From Paenibacillus sp. JJ-100 (GTDB lineage Bacteria; Bacillota; Bacilli; Paenibacillales; Paenibacillaceae), in assembly GCF_948329825.1 (NCBI RefSeq), contig NZ_CAOJCM010000002.1:1358553-1422552 (forward strand): 64,000 bases of DNA, in the 5' to 3' direction. Positions 8,792-16,291 of the stretch are shown here, in pieces. Position numbers and translations under genes: made by a program. Numbering within the stretch: the first letter of the stretch is position 1; each line of letters opens with the position of its first letter. A model generated the notes under the pieces. The model was not told where the DNA came from, did not search any database, and saw nothing but the letters and a program-made list of their open reading frames with translations.

Positions 8792-11080
8792 TTATACTGT
8801 AAAACGCGAGAGTGTTTCTTTCAGCTCACTTGATACATTTTCTAGTTTGCCAGAAAGACTTACAAGCTGATTGCTAATGTTTTGTTGCTCACTACTTAGA
8901 GAAGCGACTTCCTCAGAAGTTGCAGAGGATTCCTCAGCAACAGCGCTTACATTGCTCATGGCCTCGGATAACGTTGCCTGAGATTTGCTCAGTTCGCCAA
9001 TGGAACCTGTAACCATACCCAGACGTTCCACAAATGTACCCATTTGTTTCTCTACAGAAGCAAAAATTACATTCGTGTCTTTTACAGCGTCCATCTGCTC
9101 CTTGAACAACGGATAAGCATCAGACAAAGCTTGTACCGTTTCGTTCATCTCAGCCATAATTTTGTCTGTGATCTCTCCTACCATATCAATGGACTGTCTG
9201 GACTGAGCAGCCAGTTGACGTACTTCATCAGCTACAACCATGAAACCACGCCCAGCTGTACCAGCACGTGCTGCTTCGATCGTTGCATTCAGAGACAAGA
9301 TGTTCGTCTGTTTCGTTATATTTTGCATAACATCGAGCACTTTCAAGACCGAAGAGGTACTTTCTTTCAACGAATCAACTTTGCTGACCAATGCCCCGAT
9401 CATTTCCTCTGTCTTCTGGGTTTTAGTCATCAACTGATTCAGATGTTGTGTTCCGGTCTGACTGGACTTCTCGACATGACGAGCAGAATCACCCATCTCT
9501 TCATTAGCCGCAATAACGCTTTCCATCTGACGAGAAATATTATCCGTCAGTTCATTACCTCTTTCTGCTTCTGTTGCCAGACTGCCTGCGCCACCCGCAA
9601 TCTCTTCTGTAGCTACAGCAATCTCAGAAGCAGAAACCGCTGTTTTCTTGGAGGCATTGCTCAGTTCTGTAGCTGTATCCAATACTTCCTGTGCAGAGCG
9701 ATTCGTCTGTTCAACCAGCTTGGTAATCTGCTCCATCATCGTATTAAATGCAGCGGATAGCTGCCCAATCTCATCTTGGGAGCTGAACGGCGTGCGAACT
9801 TTCAGATTCCCTTTCGCTCCTTCTTGCATAAGATCTTTCAATTTGCCTAGAGGACGAGCAATCATACGAACCATCCAGACACCGATTACCACAGCAAGGG
9901 CTGCAAATGCAAGCGCCATCCACAAGGTCATCGTCAAAATACCTTCGGCATCCTTGACCAGCATTGAAGTCGGAATCATACCAATCAGCTTCCAGCCCGA
10001 TGACTCTAGTGTACTATACACCACCAGCATGTTAGTTGATTTTCCATCCACATCATACTCGGTAGTTGTACTTCCTGCTGCTTCCTTTAAGTCTTTCACG
10101 AATGCAAGCTCGGTCTCTTTACCTGTACGATCCGGAATAGATGAAGCAACCACTCGGTTATCCGGGGCAATCAATTGGAGTGCCGATCCTTCTCCCAAAT
10201 CCAATGATTTCAACTGATCCTCCAGGACTTCCAGCTTAAGTTCAATAATCAGAACATAAGATTGCGAAGTACCCTGCAGATTTTTCATGGAACGTGCAAT
10301 TTTGAATGTTGGTGCCGTACCATCTTCCTTCAAGTCTGTCGGGAGCCAGCGATATCCCCCTTGTGAGATCAGTTGTTTATACCAATCTTCCTGACGGATA
10401 CCTCCCAGCGTAGAAGTATTGCTTCCTGTACCCATCACCGATTTGGATTCATCTGTAGGTACCAAATAAATCGCTTCCATAGATTTATTTGTAAAAGCTA
10501 TATTAGACAACTGTTTGTTGATCGAACTCGAATTGATGTAAGTATCATAGGCTGCCTGGTTCGGAGCTGACATTTTCTGAAGCAATGATTGCATCTCTGG
10601 ATCAAAGAAAATCTGTGTGGACGTATCCACAAAACGTTCCAAGATAATATCAAGCTTCTGTTTTGTCTGATCCATTGTCTCCTGATTTGCTCTGGATGCG
10701 TTGGCCTCAATCGTATTTTTGGCCTTCGAGTAGGACATTAGACCTAAGCTTATAACTACAACCATGATGGCTGTAAAAAAGACCAAGAATAGTTTAACGC
10801 CTACTGATTTGACTGGATTTGCTTTTTTAATCTGTCTGAAGGTGTTACCCCCTAACGCTTTCCAGTCTCTATTTTTCAGCTGTTCTTTTACCCCGCCCAT
10901 CTTGCTCCAATTCAGCTTTATTTTGCTGAAACTAAATTTAAATGTTTTGTTGTTAACCCCTTCTTTTTTGGTTTTAAACGCTTTCTCTTTTTTCACTTTC
11001 TGCGTCTTACTAGACTTCTCTTGCTCAGGTTGTGTTTTACTTACTCCAATGTCTTTATCCTTCTTTTGAACCATTCCCAT
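8792..11080 (-). CDS. Methyl-accepting chemotaxis protein with long lysine-rich N-terminus
   Basis: This is a chemoreceptor that senses ligands outside and controls CheA inside. Order: a lysine-rich cytoplasmic tail of about 95 residues, membrane helix 1 (about 96-116), an extracellular dCache-type sensor, helix 2 near residue 390, a HAMP linker (ARPLGKLKDLMQEGAKGNLKVRTPF) and a signalling domain with the hairpin tip sequence EAARAGTAGRGFMVVADEVR. The length of 762 exceeds the usual 570-660, because of the tail. No methylation or docking pentapeptide is seen at the C-terminus. The start may be the third codon (ATG), which lies ten bases after GGTGG. It is monocistronic. Confidence 0.93.
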   Translation of the reverse strand: MGMVQKKDKDIGVSKTQPEQEKSSKTQKVKKEKAFKTKKEGVNNKTFKFSFSKIKLNWSKMGGVKEQLKNRDWKALGGNTFRQIKKANPVKSVGVKLFLVFFTAIMVVVISLGLMSYSKAKNTIEANASRANQETMDQTKQKLDIILERFVDTSTQIFFDPEMQSLLQKMSAPNQAAYDTYINSSSINKQLSNIAFTNKSMEAIYLVPTDESKSVMGTGSNTSTLGGIRQEDWYKQLISQGGYRWLPTDLKEDGTAPTFKIARSMKNLQGTSQSYVLIIELKLEVLEDQLKSLDLGEGSALQLIAPDNRVVASSIPDRTGKETELAFVKDLKEAAGSTTTEYDVDGKSTNMLVVYSTLESSGWKLIGMIPTSMLVKDAEGILTMTLWMALAFAALAVVIGVWMVRMIARPLGKLKDLMQEGAKGNLKVRTPFSSQDEIGQLSAAFNTMMEQITKLVEQTNRSAQEVLDTATELSNASKKTAVSASEIAVATEEIAGGAGSLATEAERGNELTDNISRQMESVIAANEEMGDSARHVEKSSQTGTQHLNQLMTKTQKTEEMIGALVSKVDSLKESTSSVLKVLDVMQNITKQTNILSLNATIEAARAGTAGRGFMVVADEVRQLAAQSRQSIDMVGEITDKIMAEMNETVQALSDAYPLFKEQMDAVKDTNVIFASVEKQMGTFVERLGMVTGSIGELSKSQATLSEAMSNVSAVAEESSATSEEVASLSSEQQNISNQLVSLSGKLENVSSELKETLSRFTV

Positions 11081-11210
11081 TCACCCACCAGTAATTTACT
11101 TATTAGATTTTTTAAATCTCTCCCCTATAAATATGTACTATTCGACAACATTTTTTTGTTTCCTCCAATTCTCCTAAAATAAATTACAACTTTTTTCCTA
11201 TTTTTCTATA

Positions 11211-11250
11211 AAAAAAAGCCCACCGTATACCGATATACGGAGGACTTTTC
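11211..11250 (-). terminator. Intrinsic terminator at the end of the alaS-region operon
   Basis: CCGTATA pairs with TATACGG around CCGA, extended by imperfect AAGTCC/GGGCTT pairing, with a run of eight Ts on the minus strand. It lies 75 bases after the U32 gene stop. Confidence 0.7.
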
Positions 11251-11326
11251 TTGCATTATATAACATATTTTTGTGATTCGTTAACATTATATTGTGCATA
11301 TCAATATAAGATATAGGTACATGAGC

Positions 11327-12655
11327 CTACTTCTTTTTTCTCATCATGTCAAAATAAGAAACAGGCTGATCTACTTTCATCTTTATCAATTGCAACGGGT
11401 GTCTTGCGGCGTCTAATACGTTACCGTCTTTATCCTGAATTTCGCCTACCCGTTGTTTAAAAAACGTACCATTTGGACCAAAAAACTCAATTTCCTGTCC
11501 TGGTTTAAAGTGATTACGCTGCTGAATTGTCGCCATACCTGTAGCCTCATCATACTCCATCACAAGACCGGCAAAGTCATAAGGAACAGCCTTTTCTTCC
11601 GGCTCATAGATATGATCTTCATGATCAGGTGTATCATAGAAGAAACCAGTATTCAATGGACGATTCGCAGCTTTGTTCATCTCTTCTAACCATTCGGGTT
11701 TCAGTTCATAATTTTCAGGATCCGCCATGTAAGAGTCAATCGCCTGACGATACACGTTGACGACTGTTGCTACGTAGTGGATCGATTTCATCCGTCCTTC
11801 AATTTTGAAGCTGTCCACACCTACATCAATTAATTCTGGAATATGCCCGATCATACATAAATCTTTGGAACCCATTGAAAATGGATTATCCTGTTCCTGA
11901 AACAGAGGCATCTGATTTTCTCCCAGCTTAAATGGTGCAGGAGCCTTCATCTGCATCTCTTCTTCACTTACCCAGACTGTACCTTCTCTCGCATCCTCGA
12001 ACAGATCATACTTCCAACGGCAGGACTGACAGCACCCCCCGCGGTTCGAATCTCGGTCAGTAAAGTGATTGGACAATACACATCGTCCCGAATATGAGGA
12101 GCACATTGCTCCATGGATGAAAGCTTCGATTTCTATGTCTACATTTGCTTTGATTTCTTCAATCTCCTCGAAGCTTGTTTCCCGACCAAGCACAACCCTT
12201 GGCAGCCCTTCGTCTTTCCAGAACTTCACAGCTTGCCAGTTCAGAGTGGACTGCTGTGTGCTAAGGTGAACTTCCAGACCCGGCACTGCACGTAAAGCTA
12301 CTTCTATAATAGCAGGATCAGCAACGATAACAGCCGAGATGCCCGCGTCATAGAGGTTTTGCAAATACGCTTCAATCCCTGCGATATCTTCATTATGTGC
12401 ATAAATATTAGTGGCTACAAACACTTTCGCCCCATATTTTTTTGCAAACTCCACGCCTTCACGCATCTCTTCAAAGCTGAAGTTGTCCGCATTGGAACGA
12501 AGTCCATAAGACTGACCACCAATATATACGGCATCTGCGCCATAGTGAATTGCAAATTTTAATTTCTCCAGATTTCCCGCAGGAGCCAACAACTCCGGTT
12601 TATCCAGACGGTTACGTTTACCCGAAAACTTCCGTTTGACCGCCACTGTTTCCAT
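11327..12655 (-). CDS. U32-family tRNA hydroxylation protein, cysteine-bearing subunit (TrhP2/YrrO-like)
   Basis: U32 proteins were first called peptidases; the Bacillus pair YrrN/YrrO is now linked to prephenate-dependent 5-hydroxylation of wobble uridine in tRNA. The 442-residue protein starts with KPELLAPAGNLEKLKFAIHYGADAVY, written here as the typical U32 opening. It carries the family signature EAFIHGAMCSSYSGRC, with cysteines at 185, 192, 208, 209 and 212 that fit an iron-sulfur site. The next gene upstream is its paralogue, 18 bases away, as in Bacillus. AGGTG lies ahead of the ATG. A true proteolytic role is unlikely. Confidence 0.92.
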   Translation of the reverse strand: METVAVKRKFSGKRNRLDKPELLAPAGNLEKLKFAIHYGADAVYIGGQSYGLRSNADNFSFEEMREGVEFAKKYGAKVFVATNIYAHNEDIAGIEAYLQNLYDAGISAVIVADPAIIEVALRAVPGLEVHLSTQQSTLNWQAVKFWKDEGLPRVVLGRETSFEEIEEIKANVDIEIEAFIHGAMCSSYSGRCVLSNHFTDRDSNRGGCCQSCRWKYDLFEDAREGTVWVSEEEMQMKAPAPFKLGENQMPLFQEQDNPFSMGSKDLCMIGHIPELIDVGVDSFKIEGRMKSIHYVATVVNVYRQAIDSYMADPENYELKPEWLEEMNKAANRPLNTGFFYDTPDHEDHIYEPEEKAVPYDFAGLVMEYDEATGMATIQQRNHFKPGQEIEFFGPNGTFFKQRVGEIQDKDGNVLDAARHPLQLIKMKVDQPVSYFDMMRKKK

Positions 12656-12673
12656 CTTTGTTCACCTCGTCTA

Positions 12674-13603
12674 TTAATACACTTGTTCTTTGTAGAAAAA
12701 TCCAAACGACAATTCTCGCTCAGGGTCCTGCAGCTCTCGAACTTCTCGCAACCAATCTTCGTTATATGCATACGCGTCAGGATCTGCTTCATATGTGTCT
12801 ATAGCTTTACGATAAGCCCGGACAACAGCCTCATTGTAAGCAATAGGCTTTAGTATGCCCTCTACCTTGAAGCTCTGTACGCCTGCCTCCATCATCAGAT
12901 GAAGATCCTCCAGAATACAGATATCCTCTGAACTCATGATATGCGTTCCGTTCACATCCTCATAGATCGGGAATTTCTCATCCCGTCGCTCAGCCTCAAT
13001 CAAGAACAATCCACGTTCCTTACCGAGATAACCTTCTACTGGACGTCCTTGATGTGCCAAGTAACTCTGCACCAGGCTGCGCTTGGAGTGGTAAATATTC
13101 GTCATTCCATGAACCTGCACCTGTGCTTCTACTTTTAAAAATGGAACCATCTCCGTGATCTCGTCCATATTCAGCTCACGGGCAAGTACAACCCGGCTGG
13201 CTCCTTTGGTTCCCCAATAGTTGGCCGTTGCATAGTTTGTGGACGTCATCTCTGCGTTCCAATGTAAACGAATGTGCGGTGCATGCTCTTTAATCGCAGC
13301 CAGTACGGATGGATCATTAAACTCTACCGCATGTACACCAATGCGTCCTATAGCTTGTACATATTCAGGCAATTCTTTTAGTATATCATTCGACATCAGG
13401 TTGTTCATTGACACAATAACCCGTGCCCCATGTTTGGCAGCCAAGGCTACCACTTCTGCATTCTCTTCGATGGTGAAGCTACCCGGCAAGCGCATGCCAA
13501 AACGGTCATCTCCAATCAATAGAGCGTCCGCTCCGGCATGAAGCAATGCTTCTGCTTCTTTTACATCTGCCGCTGTCACAAGCAGTTCATGTTTTGTACT
13601 CAT
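12674..13603 (-). CDS. U32-family tRNA hydroxylation protein, cysteine-free partner (TrhP1/YrrN-like)
   Basis: This 309-residue protein has the U32 TIM-barrel pattern (VTAADVKEAEALLHAGADALLIGDDRFGMR) and aligns with its downstream paralogue over most of its length. At the position of the cysteine cluster it instead has VQVHGMTNIYHSKRSLVQSYL, with no cysteines, as in Bacillus YrrN. The pair likely acts together in making hydroxyuridine at tRNA position 34. GGAGGGG precedes the ATG by five bases. In Bacillus an O-methyltransferase gene (trmR/yrrM) sits between mltG and this gene; here only 14 bases separate them, so it is absent from this place. Confidence 0.9.
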   Translation of the reverse strand: MSTKHELLVTAADVKEAEALLHAGADALLIGDDRFGMRLPGSFTIEENAEVVALAAKHGARVIVSMNNLMSNDILKELPEYVQAIGRIGVHAVEFNDPSVLAAIKEHAPHIRLHWNAEMTSTNYATANYWGTKGASRVVLARELNMDEITEMVPFLKVEAQVQVHGMTNIYHSKRSLVQSYLAHQGRPVEGYLGKERGLFLIEAERRDEKFPIYEDVNGTHIMSSEDICILEDLHLMMEAGVQSFKVEGILKPIAYNEAVVRAYRKAIDTYEADPDAYAYNEDWLREVRELQDPERELSFGFFYKEQVY

Positions 13604-13617
13604 CTAATCCCCTCCGC

Positions 13618-14667
13618 TTATTGCGCAGCCTTACTTTTGGCTATATTTCGCTGATGTTCCTTGTACGTCTTGGCAAATAAGTGCTCTGAAGTACCATCTT
13701 TTTTCGTTACATAAAACAGATATTCCGAAGCTTCCGGTTCCAGAGCCGCTTCTATAGACGCTAGACTTGGACTGGCAATGGGTCCTGGCGGTAAACCTTT
13801 GTTCAAGTACGTATTATACGGACTCTGCACCTTAAGATCTTTAAACAGAAGCCTTGCCTTCGGTTTATCAAGTAAGTATTGAACTGTCGCATCAATCTCC
13901 AGCTTCATATCCTGTTCCAATCGATTGTAAATGACACCTGCTACCAGTGCACGTTCCTGATCTACTACAACTTCTCGTTCCACCAGCGATGCAATAGTCA
14001 GCAATTCATGCAATGAAAGTTTCTGTACCTCCAGCTTCGCTTGCAGATCCGGAATGGAGTTCACTCTGGTCTGAAACTCATCTAACATCCGCTGCATCAC
14101 CTCATGGGTGGTACTCCCTTTTTTCATTTCATACGTTTCCGGAAAAAGATAACCTTCCAGCACATATCTCAGCTCTTCATCCACCGGGACGGTTTTGATT
14201 ATATCCACGTCGAAGGACGAGGCATCATTAGCCAGTTTGAGAAATTCTTTTTTATCCACAATTCCCTCGGCCGAGAGCTTGTCCGCTATCTGCAAAACGG
14301 TATATCCTTCTGGAATTGTAAACTTCACCATTTCCTCAGGTATGACATCGCCATTACTCAGTTTATGAATAATCTCATCATATGTCACACCTGGATTCAT
14401 GGCGTATTTACCCGCCATAAAGTTACTGCCTTGCTTTTTCCATTTTAAATAACCTTTGAAAACGAGACTGTTGCGAATTAGTCCTTCTTGCTGAAGCTGA
14501 TCTGCAATTTTGGAGGTTCCCGACCCGCTTGTTATTTCAAATACAACAGGCTTGGAGGAAGCTTCTACCGGGCGCATCATGCTCCATATAAACCCGCCGG
14601 CTCCTACAGCTAGAACGAGCAAAACCAGCAAAAAAATACCTATGAGTTTGCCTTTCAACCGATACAC
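13618..14667 (-). CDS. mltG: Endolytic murein transglycosylase MltG
   Basis: MltG cuts nascent peptidoglycan strands at the membrane and is thought to end glycan chain growth. One N-terminal membrane helix (about 8-30) is followed by a LysM-like region and the YceG catalytic domain. The catalytic glutamate is Glu230 in TIASLVEREV, and YNRL and PGPIASPSLASI are also in place. The 349-residue length is normal. The GTG at 14667 lies only two bases after AGGAG; the TTG at 14658 (codon 4) has a better spacing of about ten and may be the real start. It lies between the DUF1292 genes and the U32 pair. Confidence 0.94.
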   Translation of the reverse strand: MYRLKGKLIGIFLLVLLVLAVGAGGFIWSMMRPVEASSKPVVFEITSGSGTSKIADQLQQEGLIRNSLVFKGYLKWKKQGSNFMAGKYAMNPGVTYDEIIHKLSNGDVIPEEMVKFTIPEGYTVLQIADKLSAEGIVDKKEFLKLANDASSFDVDIIKTVPVDEELRYVLEGYLFPETYEMKKGSTTHEVMQRMLDEFQTRVNSIPDLQAKLEVQKLSLHELLTIASLVEREVVVDQERALVAGVIYNRLEQDMKLEIDATVQYLLDKPKARLLFKDLKVQSPYNTYLNKGLPPGPIASPSLASIEAALEPEASEYLFYVTKKDGTSEHLFAKTYKEHQRNIAKSKAAQ

Positions 14668-14682
14668 AACTCCTTTACACGA

Positions 14683-14708
14683 CCAAAAAGAGCGGACTGC
14701 TCCGCCCT
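14683..14708 (-). terminator. Possible terminator between DUF1292 and mltG
   Basis: GGCGGA and TCCGCT form a short stem around GCAG, followed by CTTTTTGG on the minus strand. It could allow partial read-through into mltG. Confidence 0.5.
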
Positions 14709-14733
14709 TCCGGTTTTTTCAATTTGAAGCTGG

Positions 14734-15048
14734 TTAATCTTCATCGATCGGGAGCGTGCACTCATCATATAGCTCCGAGATGCTTTCCCACTCATCGTCA
14801 TCATCAATCGTTACTAACTCCGGCATGATCTGGTTCTCACTTCCCGGTACAACCCGCAGAAGTTCAACCTCGTCATACGGACGCAATGAACTGCGGAGCA
14901 CCGCGTACTGCTGCCCATGTACCTCAAACTCAGCAAGCAGTTCATACGGATGTGATTTACCGTTCTCTTCCTCGAGCTCCACATGAGCACCGAATGCCAG
15001 ACGCAGCGAATCTGTCCATTTCAGGTCCTTGCGATTATATTCCGTCAT
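14734..15048 (-). CDS. DUF1292 protein (second tandem copy)
   Basis: A 104-residue acidic protein of the DUF1292 (YrzB-like) family. It has the family pattern of a short beta-rich domain with YELLAEFEVHGQQYAVLRS, then a hydrophobic strand and an acidic DDDDEWESISELYDE tail. Its ATG starts directly after the stop codon of the neighbouring DUF1292 gene, which suggests translational coupling. The N-terminal half, with TDSLRLAFGAHVELEEENGKSH, is longer than in the first copy. The function of the family is not known. Confidence 0.8.
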   Translation of the reverse strand: MTEYNRKDLKWTDSLRLAFGAHVELEEENGKSHPYELLAEFEVHGQQYAVLRSSLRPYDEVELLRVVPGSENQIMPELVTIDDDDEWESISELYDECTLPIDED

Positions 15049-15348
15049 TTAGTTCGCTTCCTCTTCATCTTCAGCAAGAAATGTATTAAAGGTCTCCTCG
15101 ACAATATCCCACTCGGCATCGTCTTGGATCACAAAAAGTTTGATATCATCGCCTTCTTCTTCGTAACGGAATGCGTACACATCCGTTTCACCATCTTCAG
15201 GTTCAACCGGAGCAACCATCATATACTTGGCCTCCGAACCGTCTACTTCAAATTTCATGATGACTTCAAATTCCTCTTCGTTACCCTCGTCATCTGCAAT
15301 ATAAATAATCTCAGCTTCTTCTTCCATACCCAGTTGATCTTCAGCCAT
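15049..15348 (-). CDS. DUF1292 protein (YrzB-like, first tandem copy)
   Basis: A strongly acidic 99-residue protein matching the DUF1292/YrzB family, with EAEIIYIADDEGNEEEFEVI followed by a FRYEEEGDDIKLFVIQDDAEWDIVEETF tail. In Bacillus one such gene lies between ruvX and mltG; here two are fused end to end. GGGGG lies seven bases before the ATG, and ruvX ends 12 bases upstream. The function is unknown; the constant place beside alaS, ireB and ruvX is the only clue. Confidence 0.88.
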   Translation of the reverse strand: MAEDQLGMEEEAEIIYIADDEGNEEEFEVIMKFEVDGSEAKYMMVAPVEPEDGETDVYAFRYEEEGDDIKLFVIQDDAEWDIVEETFNTFLAEDEEEAN

Positions 15349-15360
15349 TGTTGATCCCCC

Positions 15361-15777
15361 TCACCTTTTACTATTGGCATCCAAATAATTTTGCAAAATC
15401 AGGCTTGCAGCCATTTTGTCCACAACCTGTTTGCGTTTTTTGCGGCTGACATCCGCTTCGATCAGCGTACGTTCGGCTGCCATCGTTGTCAGCCGTTCAT
15501 CCCAAAGGTGAACAGGTAAATTCAGTTCGCCCCGCAGGCGTTCAGCAAACGCAATGCATAGTTCACCACGTGGTCCTACGGTGCCGTTCATGTTTTTGGG
15601 AAGTCCAACCACGATTTCGCTAATCTCGTGCTCTCGCACCAGTTCCGCAATTCGTGTGAACTCACCTTCATCCCGGCGGCGTTCAAGTACTTCCAATCCC
15701 TGGGCAGTCCAACCGAAGGCGTCACTCACAGCAACTCCGATTCTGCGGTCCCCATAGTCCAAACCTAATTTTTTCAT
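15361..15777 (-). CDS. ruvX: RuvX/YqgF family nuclease
   Basis: This RNase H-fold protein is linked to processing of the 16S rRNA precursor and was first proposed as a Holliday junction resolvase. The 138-residue length is normal. Active-site acidic residues are in GLDYGDRRIGVAVSD (first Asp), EIVVGLPKNMNG and WDERLTT, and the final Asp lies in VDKMAASLILQNYLD. I prefer the second of two adjacent ATG codons because GGGAG then has seven bases of spacing. It sits in the standard order alaS-ireB-ruvX-DUF1292. Confidence 0.94.
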   Translation of the reverse strand: MKKLGLDYGDRRIGVAVSDAFGWTAQGLEVLERRRDEGEFTRIAELVREHEISEIVVGLPKNMNGTVGPRGELCIAFAERLRGELNLPVHLWDERLTTMAAERTLIEADVSRKKRKQVVDKMAASLILQNYLDANSKR

Positions 15778-15901
15778 CATGCTCTCCCATTCTGGGGCCT
15801 GTTCAAATGATATTCAATCATCTGTCCAGACTTCAGTCTGTCTTCTGTCGATCCATTGTCCGTATGTCTGCACAGCTGCAGACATACGGAAGCGGCGTAC
15901 G

Positions 15902-16162
15902 TTACCGGTGATTGGCCAGGTAGGAACGTACAAGCTCTTCAATCAGCTCGTCGCGCTCCTTTTTCCGGACCAGACTACGTGCGTTGTTGTGACGCGGAAT
16001 ATACGCGGGGTCGCCGGATATCAGATATCCAACGATCTGGTTAATGGGATTATACTCTTTATCGACCAGCGCGTCATAAACCGTGAGAAGAATCTCTTTT
16101 GAAGAGGCCTCCTGTTCGTCAGCTTTCACATTAAATTTAACCGTCTTATCCATGGAGTCCAT
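15902..16162 (-). CDS. ireB: IreB family regulatory phosphoprotein
   Basis: This is a small (86-residue) protein of the IreB/YrzL (DUF965) family. In Enterococcus IreB is phosphorylated by the PASTA kinase IreK and affects cephalosporin resistance. The hallmark [26 protein letters not shown] and [14 protein letters not shown] segments are intact, as is an N-terminal DKTVKFNV that carries the phosphorylatable threonine. I chose the ATG at 16162, behind GAGGTG; a longer reading adds about 29 non-conserved residues. It is the first small gene after alaS. Confidence 0.93.
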   Translation of the reverse strand: MDSMDKTVKFNVKADEQEASSKEILLTVYDALVDKEYNPINQIVGYLISGDPAYIPRHNNARSLVRKKERDELIEELVRSYLANHR

Positions 16163-16184
16163 TGATGACACCTCGCTCCTGCAT

Positions 16185-16203
16185 GAACATGGGGACCATG
16201 TCC
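16185..16203. repeat. Palindrome in the ireB leader
   Basis: ACATGG-N3-CCATGT is a perfect inverted repeat 25-40 bases before the ireB ATG. It could form an RNA hairpin in the leader or be a protein site. No function can be assigned. Confidence 0.3.
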
Positions 16204-16291
16204 TGCCGAATTGATTTCTGCTTATATAATAACATATTCTGACTGCCACAAGTAAACAAAGGATAAGGCAATTGTGTTTTTTGCTTGTCCT

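Noticed and set aside
11327..13603. U32 genes as secreted collagenase-type peptidases
   Set aside because: No signal peptide, gene order matches the Bacillus tRNA hydroxylation pair, and the cysteine cluster fits an iron-sulfur role.
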